NCBI GenBank assembly: GCA_035222895.1
Contig: JAVYIG010001837.1
Coordinates: forward strand, 186,001-250,000
DNA length: 64,000 nt
DNA from: Strongylocentrotus droebachiensis
Lineage: Eukaryota; Echinodermata; Echinoidea; Camarodonta; Strongylocentrotidae
Direction: 5' to 3'
The notes beneath the pieces were generated by a model, which worked only from the letters and a program-made list of their open reading frames with translations, made no database searches and was not told the origin of the DNA. The stretch's first letter is position 1. Each line of letters opens with the position of its first letter. A program made the position numbers and the translations under genes. Below, piece by piece: positions 1 to 10,979 of this stretch.

Positions 1-231
1 GACAAAGCAGGACAGAAGAGACAGAGCGAAGACATAAATAAAGAAAGAAGATACAATAGGAGAGAGAGAAAGGCAGAGACAGCAAGAGAGATAGACAGAC
101 ATAGCAATGAAAAAGACAAAGAGACAGGCACACAATACTGGCAGTGAGAGAAAGAGAGCGAAGAAGAAGAAGAAAAGAAACTGGAGAGAGAAAGAGAGAG
201 AGAGAAAAAGGGAGAGAGAGAGAGAAAAAGG

Positions 232-281
<50 letters not shown>

Positions 282-328
282 AAGAGAGAGAGAGAAAGAG
301 AGAGAGAAAGAAAGAGAGAGAGAGAGAA

Positions 329-361
<33 letters not shown>
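1..361. repeat. GA-rich microsatellite
   Basis: Nearly pure purine (GA)n interspersed with GAAA and GGGA variants, densest at 180-361. The Glu/Arg/Lys frames through it are low-complexity artefacts. Confidence 0.95.
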
Positions 362-362
<1 letters not shown>

Positions 363-544
363 TGAGGGGATCTTTCCTTAAACCAGTATAAGATCAGTCT
401 TTAGACAGCTATAAAGGCAAAAATGGACACAATTAAGTCAACTGCATGTGTGCTCTCAATGGCACTATCATGAGAAGATATGAATACATTCACTTTTTAG
501 ATTTTAAATGAAGATATGAATGAAGAACAGATGGATATGAGAGT

Positions 545-1605
545 CAGTGAAAAACTATTTTCCCCATGGATTTAGAGGCATTCTATATAATGGATATGCA
601 TGTGAAAAAGTTGTTTTTATAAATTTTACTTACTTCCAAAATGGAAGAACAAGAATGGATGTTTTTTTTTTGGCATATGGTTCTTACTTGCTACGCAATA
701 TGACCTTTCGAATATGAGATTAAAGGGAGTTGCACTTTAATCCCTAAGATTAGAAATCAATCTACATAATGTATTCATGAAAATGATGCTCTGGTTATCA
801 TAAATTAAGTTACTATTAAATTAAATTGGAAGATGAGCAAGCGCTTATGAGTGTTATTTTCCACACATATGGTTCGGAATTCCCATGTAATATGAATTTT
901 TAAATACAAGATTTAATCCCTAAGATTAGAAATCAATCTACATAATGTATTCATGAAAATGATGCTCTGGTTATCATAAATTAAGTTACTATTAAATTAA
1001 ATTGGAAGATGAGCAAGCGCTTATGAGTGTTATTTTCCACACATATGGTTCGGAATTCCCATGTAATATGAATTTTTAAATACAAGATTTCTGCAGGTGG
1101 CTTTTTATTTGTGCCATTAGATGCATTCTACATCATTTATTCTTCTAATCATGAATCATTTTACAAAGTTCTAAATTGTAAGAAGAACAAATATTTGTGT
1201 TATTTTTCCTTCATATGTTTCTAAATTATGCAATATGAATTAATGAGTATGAGATTTAGTGAGTGTTTTTTTTTTTTTCTTCTTTTAAATGGAATTAGAA
1301 GCATTTTACATATATGCATGTAAAAGTCTTTTTTTTTTCTTCTTCAAATCATGAATCATTTTACTAATTTCTAAATAAAGAACAACAAGAATTTGTGTTA
1401 TATCTCCAGCATATGTTTCTGAGTTTCCACAGAATTAGAAGCATTCTACATAATATTCATGTAAAAAGTCTTTTTTTTCTTCTTCAAATCATGAATCATT
1501 TTACTAATTTCTAAATAAAGAAGAACAAGAATTTGTGTTATTTCTCCGGCATATGTTTCTGAATCCCCATGCAATATGAATTGATGAGTATGAGATTGAC
1601 GGAGA
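545..1605 (+). repeat. Degenerate satellite array with a perfect 176-bp duplication
   Basis: Units of roughly 120-190 bp share the landmarks GAATTAGAAGCATTCTACAT, ATGAATCATTTTAC, CATATG, a CCCATG.AATATGAATT segment and GAGTATGAGATT. About six diverged copies run from 545 to 1605. Within the array, 736-911 and 912-1087 are identical tandem units of 176 bp, and 1321-1450 and 1450-1580 are close copies. Confidence 0.85.
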
Positions 1606-4600
1606 GGCTGGCATCTTCATGCACAGTAATGATACTCTCTCCCTGCAGCCTTCCTTTACTCCTGTCAAATATGCCGGAAGATGAATTTTGTGCACGATGG
1701 ATGAAATGAATATGTTCTGATCCTCCTTCTCTTCTTCCTTGTATCCTCTTTTTTTCTCACCGTTTTCTGCTTCTATCACTATTACCAGTTATGGCCTATC
1801 CCCTAAATTCCTCTTTCTCTCACATTTTTTCTTAACTTTCTCCTAATCTGATTTTGACAATTCCTAAAGGTAATTTGTTTCAAAACATATTTTAACATGA
1901 TTTATATATAAACACATACAGATAGAGAGCCACCATCCTAATTCAGAATGAATATATGCAACTCTATTACAGCTCAAATTTCAAGAAAGATAGATAAAGA
2001 GCTAGATAACTAGAGAGAGAGAGAAAGAGAGGGAGAAACAAATCTCTAAAGCCCCAATCATATTCATAAACATTGTTCTTGTTTTTTTCTTAAGAGACAA
2101 CTACTTTAGAAGATAAGAAAAGATGTGTTTCCTAAATAACACAATTATCTCAAAATTGCTTCAAGCTCTTGGTTGGGTTTTCACTGTCACTGTATCTATC
2201 GTCCATCATCTTGGGGAATGCAAATGTACGTGTTAAATCACGGGTAACAAATTGCCAAATGAAAACGGGTCAAGCACGAAATAGAAAGATGACCATGCAG
2301 AATCTAGTGACGTCATTGGTTGTGCGATTCACAACATTCTGAGAGTGGCCATTGAAAAGTAAGAAAAAATATACAATCTAGATTAGTTGACCTTTGAAGA
2401 AGCAGTCATTCTTTTATGCTGATGGCCATTTTACTGCAATACATTTTAACTATGAAATGAATCTTGAGTTTTCACCATCTTTGTTATTATGTCTCAGATT
2501 TTGTAATTTGTGAATGAAAAATAAAATGAGCGACTTGAATCAATATCTATCAGAGAATGTGAAAGCCTATTTCGTTAATTGCACAAACATTTCTTATTTT
2601 ATTATTTGTTGTTCATTTGTGTATCTTGCCTTTTATATTAAATCAACTGGACGCACTCTAAGAAATTATTTTCATGTTCCCCACACCAACATATTTTTTC
2701 AGACTTTCATCTCCTGGCACACGTGAACATTCAGAAAGAGTGTCAGGAATTCTGATGATAAAATTTGTTGAGAGAAAACTAATTGTCAAATTCTATAAAC
2801 AGAAACATACAAGTAATCAATATTTTTTTGTAAAAGAAATCTAAAATCTTAATGCTGTTGATCATAATTACAGTTTTGTAAAAAAAAATTCTATCTAGTG
2901 AACGGAAGTTATCACAGAACACAAAATGCATTTAGAAGGTACGGTGGCTTGCAAGTAAAACAGAACATATTTTTTAAAAGAGGAACCCCAAATAAAAGGA
3001 AAAAAAAGGTAGCAAATGTAAAAGAGAATTGCAGTGCATCAGTAACGCAATTTAAGCATCAACAGAATCTCATTGCTGCTAAGCTCAATCCAATTATTTG
3101 CAGAAGAACAGAACCCAAAAGTCTAGATTTGGAGTGCTCCGAGCTTATCAGCTCAAAGCCAAAGCAAAAGCTTTCATTTCAAACGATTCAGGGAACATTA
3201 TCGCGGCGTCGCAGCATTCCTGCAGTGATGACGACAATCGCGGTCATGTGATACCCGGCATGCCCTGGGGAGATACTGCAATTCTTTTGACTTTTCTACA
3301 TGGGGAGTAATGCAAATGGGATTGAAATCAATGCCTGCTGCGTTCGGGGGCTTGGGCCGATATTGCAGGGTGTTGGCGGGGATCAGGAGCGTGCGACGAT
3401 GTAAATTACGACGCTTATGCGAGGAAGGTGGTCTACGCGTGGCAGGCCGTTTGCCCTCATCAAACAGCTTGATGTACATTTTTAGCTTTCTCCACTTTTT
3501 TATCGCCATTTTCGTTTGTTTGCACGTTTTGATTATGGTCTCTAGATACTTGGAAAGTATTGATCGCGTTTTCAAAACTTGTATAGTGATGTTTGAGCGG
3601 GTTTGTGCGTATTGGTTCTAATCTCGATAGCAAGATTAGCTGCATATATTCACAAGGATGTACATCATACAGTCCTGTCTGACATACATATGTGCACACA
3701 GAAATGGACCTTTGTGAAAGTGGTAGAGACGATTTTTATAGATAAAAAATATGATGTCTTCACTGAAATATCTAAAAATGTCTCTTCATATTCAAGTCTT
3801 TTTAAGAATTGAATGAAGCTAAAGCAGTTATGGTTGCTCTAAAATACTCAAAATATTTTCCTCAACACATTCAGGAGTATTCAACCGAAAATGCGCAATT
3901 ATTTAATGCTTTCCGTCATTTTCTATTTCACAAGTTTGTTAGATTTTAATCCATAACACATCATTTCCTTGACGCAAGAAATTTAAAAAGTAGAAAAAAT
4001 ATGAGAATATGAATGGCAAGTAATTCCATTCTAATCTAATCAAATCAAATACAATCTGGATATTATCTGTAGTTGCATAATCAATTATTGGATTCAGGGT
4101 CATTGTAAATATTTAGAGATGTTATGTAATATGAAATCAACATCTAGATATTCCCTGAGGAGAGAGAGAAAGAGAGAGAGGCCCTTGATTATATATATAA
4201 GTACCTAATTAAAGAATATTGTTTTCTTAAAAATACAAGACACATGAGCACTCATGGGTTCAGGTGGCTGATTTTCATTCTACAAGTGTAATTCTGCCAA
4301 GGAGCTCTACCTTATCATTCTGTCTTATCAATCTGGTCGCATCATCAGATAGTTATGGGCAGTAAAATAGAAATGACCAGAATAGAAAATGGAAAGTTGA
4401 TTGAACGAATACATTTAGAAAGTATGGTTCACAAACTGATTGGGTAAAGGGGGGAAAAAGTAGTTTCAATTGCACTTCAAGAAGGGGCATGAAAAGCGCA
4501 TTCATTATTCAGAATCTTTCCATTTGGCTGCTGTGTGAACAGCCCTTGTATGTTTGGCAATGGGAACACATTTTCCAATAATGTAGAGATAAGCCAAAAT

Positions 4601-5570
4601 GAAATAATGTAAGAATTGTAACATGAGACACATTCAGATTGATTTCACATCTTGCAGTAATGGTCTTTGAATGAAGTCACTCAGGAAGACCAAAGACTGG
4701 GTTTCATTCCATTTTCACGATTTCAAAGAAAATGAAAAATCATTGACAACGAGTCTCAGGCGAATGCCATGTTTTCATTACAATTTGAAAAGGGGACTGT
4801 CCCTTTTTCTTTCAAATTGGTGAAGGTCTGAAGAAATCAATTTTGCTCAACCTTTTTTTAAAGGTATTTGTGTTTTCCCTGTAAAAACTGTTTTTCAAAA
4901 GAAAAATTCTCTGATTCACTCAATATTTACACTTTCGCCACATGGATTTAATTTAATTATTTAGGACCTGACAAATATAAACAAATACTTGTGTAAATAT
5001 TCTTTTTAAGAAACATACACATTTAAAATATGCTGAAAGTCATGTGGTTTTGATGGTTTTCACAAATCGAAAATTATGAAAATATAAGCTGCATCCAATC
5101 AGCACTTATTAAATCAGCTATTCAGTTTATCTAGTACCAATATCATGAAAGAAAACACATTTCATCTAATTTGACTAGACATTTAAAACACTATAATGCC
5201 CCCAACCCAAGTTCATGGAGCAAAATCGTGAAGTAAGTTTTGTAATACACGCTACATTACAATGACCAAAAAAATATGGGGAAAAGTTTAATAATGGATC
5301 ATGAGATATGGAGAAGATATGCCATGTAAGTGCTCTATAAACTCAAATATAATCAGCTAAATGAAAGAGCATGAATTTCTTTCTTATATTGAGAATACTG
5401 ATGCCCTTTAAATTTGAAAATGCAATACTCAACAAACACAAATATATGCCAAGTGCCAGTGCAATTCACCAAAACAAACACAGCATCGCAGCTCGTTATG
5501 AAGCGTTCCAACAACGATCATTGCTTGCTTTCTACCCTGACCGTCATAGCAATTCAGAGTCTGCCCCTTC
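1606..5570. other. Mostly unique AT-rich DNA
   Basis: Apart from the GC-enriched block at 3098-3640, a short (GA)n at 4160-4190 and a small hairpin at 4781-4822 (CAATTTGAAA arm against TTTCAAATTG), I see no gene or repeat. Short ORFs here have chance composition. Confidence 0.5.
3098..3640. promoter_or_regulatory. GC- and CpG-enriched unique block
   Basis: About 540 bp clearly richer in GC and CpG than its flanks, with overlapping open frames on both strands (plus 3310-3621, minus 3198-3575) and no convincing splice sites. Neither protein resembles anything I know. It could be a regulatory or conserved non-coding element, or an unspliced exon; the type is a guess. Confidence 0.2.
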
Positions 5571-5572
5571 TT

Positions 5573-6440
5573 CTCTCTTCCTCTCCTCTCTTTCTTTTGG
5601 AGTCTCTGCCCTTCCTTTTCTCTCTCTCTCTCTATCTCTCTCTTGTCGATCACATTTTCGGAAATAGAGATGTTCACATCTAATTTAGATAGGTGTTTTT
5701 TGTTTTTTGGATCTCTATTTTCATCTAATTGCAAACATTCTACCTCATTCACTATTAGAGCTAAATCTCTTCCCTCTCTTTCACATTTCAAGATGTTCAT
5801 ATCTACATTAGATACTACTACAAGTATTCTCTTATTTGGTTTCTCCCTCTCTCTGTCTCTCTCATTCTCCCCCTCTCTCCCTCTTTCTCTCTCATTCTCT
5901 CCCTCTCTCTCTCCCCTGCCCCCCTCTCTCTCTCTCTGTCTTTCTCCGTCTCTGTCTCTGTCTCTCTATCATGCAGTGCCTCTTTATTTTCCACTCTCTC
6001 TTTAAAAATTCCTCTCAAACATTGGATAGCCGCTCATATCCTCTCTCCCCCTCCCTTTCTCTTTTTTTTTCTCTCTCTCTCTTTCTCTCTCTTTCTCTCC
6101 TTTTCTCTCTCCCCTCTCTCTTTCTTTCTCTCTCTCTCTCTTTCTCCCCCTCTCTCTTTCTCTCTCTCTATCATGCAGTGCCTCTTCATTTTCCATTCTC
6201 TCTTCAAAATTTCCTCTCAAAAATGTTGATGGCTACTCTTATCCTTTCCCTTCCCTCCCCCACTTTGTATGTATATCTGTCTGTTTGTGTCTGTGTCTGT
6301 CTATGTCTGTCTCTCTGTCTGTCTTTCTCTGTCTCTCTCTCTCTCTCTCTCAACACTGCATCACTCCACTTTCAAGCTTTCTTTATGTTTCACCCATTTA
6401 ATGTGTTTGTCTGTCTACCTCTCTTTCTTTCTCTCTCATT
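5573..6440. repeat. CT-rich block with a 202-bp tandem duplication
   Basis: Pyrimidine-rich microsatellite DNA (CTCT, TCTG and CCCT variants). A non-microsatellite segment beginning TATCATGCAGTGCCTCTT occurs at 5967 and again at 6169, followed each time by matching sequence through about 80 bp, so the block has a 202-bp tandem unit. A third degenerate trace (ACTGCATCACTCCACTTT) is near 6353. Ser/Leu-rich frames are artefacts. Confidence 0.85.
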
Positions 6441-7555
6441 CTTTAATAAAACATGGCCTCCATTGGCCTAGCGAGCACAAAGATCATCAATGCCCTTTCC
6501 ATGATGGGCGACGCTTTCATCCAACCTTTCCAAGGATGACAAAAGAACAAAAAGATGCGACACATACATCTCATGAAATAGGCCAATAACAAAATAATCA
6601 TTACTATCTCTAGACATGAAGAGTTTGGATTGAAAGCTGGTGGCATTGACAGAAGATGACCTGGTAAAAGGAACCGTCATCATCTTGATATTGGCTTTGT
6701 GAACTTGGGTTATTGGTCTATAATCGATACTTGAACGCATAGAAACAATAGCCTGTACTGTGTGCACACGTAGGGACTGCATGAAGATGGTGTGAGTGCA
6801 TATCTGCTGTGTGTAGAGGTGGGCATAACGTTTGATGTATACGTGTACATGTACACTATACTTCAACAAATCTCTCTGCAACATAAGTATGACTTGATTT
6901 TCTTTGAGGTAAAAGATTTGATTTCAAAGCGTACTTATGAGTTTAGAATTTGAAGAAATATGTTCAAATCTGCATTTAATATTTTTCAGCATTTTAAATG
7001 ATTTGGGGACAACACAGTCTGCCTCTTCCGTGACTCTCTATGTCTGACATAATAATAACTATCTGCATCTTGCTGTTAAATCTACCTTCTGTATCAAAAC
7101 AAGCTCCATCTCTTCCGTACATCCTTTAAAGGCATCGTTTAACAATGTTAAATCTGAGATGCATGGCCCTACATGTTATCAGTGTCTGTGATATGGTGTA
7201 ATATTGAAGCCCTAAAAAAAAATTGTGCTTCAAAATAATCATGAAGTGCCTCAAAAAAGTTAACATCTTTGAGTGACCGGTTTTACTATACTCATTTTCC
7301 CCAATTGACTGTAGTGTTATAAAAAACCATTAGGAAAACGAAATATCATAAATCATAAATATGTTGATAATCAGACAGGCGATCGGCTTGTAAAAGTAAT
7401 GGGATTCCTGACTGACCTGAAGGTTTATAATTATGATTGCAACATGAGCTAAATCCAGGATTTTGTTTCAGAATTTGAGGCAATGTTACTGAGTCACTTT
7501 AATCGGAAACCATAAATACATAATCAGGATATACATGTAGTTGCCTCATACTTCA
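6441..7555. other. Unique DNA, no supported gene
   Basis: A GC-richer segment at 6452-6540 is open in several frames (plus MASIGLASTKIINALSMMGD; minus SLERLDESVAHHGKGIDDLC) but none has adequate splice support. The rest is featureless AT-rich DNA. Confidence 0.4.
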
Positions 7556-7558
7556 CAA

Positions 7559-7715
7559 CTGGGCCCGACCTTATAAAAGAGTTGAGATTGATTACAGATA
7601 ATTTGCAATTGATATCAGTCGTAACTCTGTACTAATGAGATAGGAGATGCGATCGATATCAATAATTGCAAATCATTTGTAATCAATCGCAACTCTTTTA
7701 TAAGACTGGACCCTG
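7559..7715. repeat. Palindromic MITE, 157 bp
   Basis: Two arms of about 60 bp fold back: the left has CTTATAAAAGAGTTGAGATT then GATTACAGATAATTTGCAA, the right is the near-perfect reverse complement with the same TTATAAAAGAGTTG core. The ends are GGGCCCGACC and rc AGGGTCCAGT. Target duplication not clear. Confidence 0.75.
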
Positions 7716-7824
7716 GAAGCAATCATGAAAAACAAAAATATAATCCTAGAAGGCAATGCATAGCTGATCAAAGGTCAAAACATTGTTCAATATGAGCATT
7801 TTTTAATTCCTCAAACAACATGAA

Positions 7825-7975
7825 GGACATGGAATGCTCCCAAGGGAGTGGAAAATGTGCATACATTGTGTTGCGGGTAAGCCTGAATCCGATGACCAGG
7901 GTAATAATATGTGCTGCGCCTAGAAATAAAGTATCAGGCGCATTATAAAGTTGAGCTTTTATTATTATTATTATC
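7825..7975 (-). repeat. SINE-like dispersed repeat, copy 1
   Basis: Reverse-orientation relative of the repeat at 9385 and 35690: it shares GGGTAAGCCTGAATCCGATG and the GTGCATACATTGTGTTGCGG segment, and ends in a (TTA)n tail at 7960-7973. The middle part has diverged. Confidence 0.65.
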
Positions 7976-8225
7976 TATGTATATGTACAATGGTTTGTTT
8001 ATTTTTCATTAAAGAAACTGTCATGCCCAATTTCAAAAACTGGACTTAAGAATGGATATGTCATTCATCAGAACTGTTTGGAAAGCTAGTGACACAGAAG
8101 AGGATGAGCTTATTAGATGGAGTTGAACTCCTCTTCCATTCTCAAGTCATCAATTCACGGAAAACAAATGAGGGGACAGAGGGGTGGACAACCCAATAAC
8201 CTGAACCCTCTGGCACCAAGACAAG

Positions 8226-8722
8226 AGGCCTGTTTTCATCAGCTAGAGTTTGCAAAATAACCCGTTATTTTAACTAGCCCAATCTCAAATTAGCCAGCTC
8301 ATTTGCGTCTTCATCAGCCCGCATTTGCAAATAGGTTATTTGGTGGAGAACATATCCCAAGAAATTTTGGTCTTGCTTCCAAAATTGCCAGCTATTTGCG
8401 AATTAGCGGGTTAATTTGCGCCCATCTTCATCAGACCGAAGTACAGAGTCAACTTTTCGATCCCACCATGCACAATGATTTCCGGTTTTCTGTGCTTGTA
8501 AATGAACTGTACATATGTGTACCATCAGACGCGTCGATGGCTGTTCCTGTACACATGTTTTACAGCGCGGGTAAAAGCATGTGCCAATCTTGGGTTTATT
8601 TTCTGAGCTAGTTTGTGATGAGCGTATCGGTCTGGTGAAGACGTAAATTCGAACTTCAGAAAGTATCCCGAGTCTGAAAATAGCCGGTTATTTGACAAAC
8701 TCGAGCTGATGAAGACAGGCCT
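8226..8722. mobile_element. AGGCCTG-family DNA transposon, copy 1 (complete)
   Basis: 497-bp element with inverted ends AGGCCTGTTTTCATCAGCTA and rc AGGCCTGTCTTCATCAGCTC extending about 38 bp, flanked by AAG on both sides (8223-8225 and 8723-8725). The motif TTCATCAGnCCG and its reverse complement recur inside. No transposase frame, so non-autonomous. Confidence 0.8.
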
Positions 8723-8862
8723 AAGGACGACAACGGCGAAGCATCAACGGAAAATGAGGTAGACGAGGTCTCGAGAGAGAGATAAAGAGAGAGCAGTACC
8801 TGACTTCATTTCTCTCTTTCCATTTTCATGGGTTACTATAGATCTATGAAGATAAACAACAC

Positions 8863-8947
8863 CTGGTTTGGAAAGCCCTGTGACTGATCTGACAGTGCGA
8901 GGGATAGCATCGCCTGTCTCCAGAGAATGCTCCTCAAGCGTCACTTC
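8863..8947 (-). CDS. Internal exon candidate 5, unknown protein
   Basis: An 85-nt block with a strong acceptor (ctctatttttcctag before GAAGTG) and a moderate donor (CCAG followed by gtgttg). It enters in phase 0, as needed after the 17033 exon, and ends with one base over. It encodes EVTLEEHSLETGDAIPRTVR then SVTGLSKP. Charged and polar residues are mixed in a protein-like way, and frame openness continues past the donor to about 8744, so the 3' boundary is uncertain. It is the most downstream member of the minus-strand chain that I can defend; a terminal exon with stop codon was not found. Confidence 0.35.
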
Positions 8948-9118
8948 CTAGGAAAAATAGAGACGACAAGACCTCGCGAGCATCGCCCTGCCACGAATCA
9001 GGATCAAGGGTTCGTAAGGTTGCTTCTTAACGACGGCTATTTTTGCGCTGTTGTTGCCCTTCTTCTTCTTCACCTTTGTGAATTTTTGGAAGTGTTCCAG
9101 ACCTCGCGCGAGGTGCAT
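8948..9118 (-). CDS. Short ORF upstream of exon candidate 5
   Basis: A 56-codon minus-strand ORF from ATG at 9118, starting MHLARGLEHFQKFTKVKKKG and then rich in Lys, Ala and Val. Its TAG stop is the acceptor dinucleotide region of the exon at 8863-8947. The block is GC-richer than its surroundings, includes a palindromic CTCGCG motif repeated at about 8973 and 9105, and has no repeat copy elsewhere in the window. It could be an alternative or retained exon, part of a regulatory block, or chance. Family not recognised. Confidence 0.2.
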   Translation of the reverse strand: MHLARGLEHFQKFTKVKKKKGNNSAKIAVVKKQPYEPLILIRGRAMLARSCRLYFS

Positions 9119-9384
9119 TAGTAGGAGAGTTTCAAACTCAATTCATGTGAATGGGAAAAGAATCTCCATTGATCCATTAATCTGCTTTCAACCTATTACA
9201 CAGTCGATGGGGATACAAACAACTTGACATGTCGAGAAGGTGGGAGCCTAAGTGTCCTGGTTTAATACCAAAGCGAGGAAGGAAAAAAATTCTCTTTTTT
9301 TTTTCTTTTTTCATTTGCTCTTTGCTTTCTATAAACCACCTGATGAAAAGAGACATAGGGCATTACCATTGTGTAAAATAATAA

Positions 9385-9535
9385 TAAAAGTTCGTTCTTA
9401 TATATCGCATTTCAGGACCATAGGCCCTCTCAAAGCACTTTACAGATATATATTATTACCCCAGTCATCTGATTCAGCTTTACCCGCACACAATGTATGC
9501 ACATTCTCCACTCCCTGGGGAGCATTCCAGTCAGG
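9385..9535 (+). repeat. SINE-like dispersed repeat, copy 2
   Basis: Starts in (AAT)n, then GTTCGTTCTTATATATCGCA, AGGCCCTCTCAAAGC, CTTTACAGATA and CACACAATGTATGCACATTC. Matches 35690-35836 at high identity and 7825-7975 in reverse. No internal RNA polymerase III boxes that I can define. Confidence 0.7.
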
Positions 9536-10910
9536 CGTCATTTTTACAAGCGCACACTTGCTCATCTAACCACTTTAACTTTAAAGTACATAAACCAATG
9601 TCCTGCTGGCTCACAGCACACATTGAGCATGACAGATACAACAGAAATCCTTGTGCCACAACAGAGTCAGGGGTATGATAGATGTTTGACTTAATACAAG
9701 GCATTAGACATAAATATGAACAAATAGTAGGCCACAAGAAAAGTGCATGGGAAAGAGTGTTTGATCGGAATTTGGGTAAGTGAGAGATATTGTCCCCAAA
9801 AAATTACTTTTAGAACGCAAACAGGAAAGCTTAAACCAAGGAAAATCTTAATTGCATTGGATATCGACGGAAAGAATGAATTGGATGGGATACAAGTCAA
9901 AATTAAATTTAAAAATAAGGTCGATACAGTGCTGACTGAATCAAATCTAAGCTAAGCCAATAACCTTACTTTATTCTTAATTGGATAAATTATAGGTCAA
10001 TGACAAAAGCTGCGGTCTGTATCCATGTATATTAGTTATGTGCACCATCTCCACTTTTAAAGCAGTTTACAGTTCTTTCCAAACAAATTATGTGGAACAT
10101 TTTGTGAAATTGTGCATGGATCAACAACAAAAATTAACACATTACAAATAATATATCCAATGTGTCATTTACGAATTCCTCTTTTCCTCTAATTCATAAT
10201 TCTCTGTAGATACAGCATACACAAGGTCTTTTATACTCTCAAAACTACAACTGTCGGCAGGCTCTGTCTATGTAATTTTGATTTATACTGGAAAATTTCA
10301 TATTCTTTTCAGATCTAATTCTCTGACACAAATGTAAAACATCATATTATGCACACTTTCAAGTTCTGAACTGAACAGCACATAGTTTCTGGCACACATT
10401 GTTTGCTTTTTCCATGAAAACTGAATTCTAAATGAAATGTTTCATCTTGTTAACCCTGTCCATGATGCAGTATATATCAATGGAGCTCAATAAAATGGAA
10501 TTATTTTCAATGACGGTTGTTTCGTCAAAAAGCAAATATCATTCAACAAAGTCAAAAGAGCCCCTGTTTGAAGTTCTTTGCTTAATTGCCGAAAGAGAAT
10601 TGCGCATCCAATTGAGATACATTGACAATTGCATTACATTGGCAGTGAAGTTCAACAACTACAAGGCCGATGAAATCCAATTTGTCCAAATCCACCCCTT
10701 TGTCCCATCCTATTCTATTCTGTTTGGGGAATTTACATAAGAACAAATAGGCATTTTGCAGTCATCTGCTAACAAAAGGAAATGTACATTGTCTGCTATG
10801 AGAGAGGATTTATTCTCATTTTAAATTTGATTAGTTTGTTGTATCAGTATTAAAATGCAAACAATAACTAAAATGGGCTTACTTTCATCTTTGTCCCACT
10901 CACTGTTGCC
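9536..10910. other. Unique AT-rich DNA
   Basis: No repeat copies recognised. An open frame at 10432-10740 (102 codons, includes EPLFEVLCLIAERELRIQLR) is somewhat protein-like but lacks splice or promoter support. Confidence 0.35.
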
Positions 10911-10911
10911 A

Positions 10912-10913
<2 letters not shown>

Positions 10914-10977
<64 letters not shown>
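10914..10977. repeat. (TC)n microsatellite
   Basis: 64 bp of uninterrupted TC dinucleotides. Confidence 0.97.

Positions 10978-10979
<2 letters not shown>

Noticed and set aside
107-391. Glu/Arg/Lys-rich ORFs
   Set aside because: Translation of a (GA)n microsatellite; no complex sequence.
5371-6471. Ser/Leu-rich ORFs, one of 211 codons
   Set aside because: Translation of CT-rich repeats; composition is fully explained by the dinucleotide.
10432-10740. 102-codon ORF as a real gene
   Set aside because: No recognisable domain, splice or promoter context; mentioned only as part of a unique stretch.
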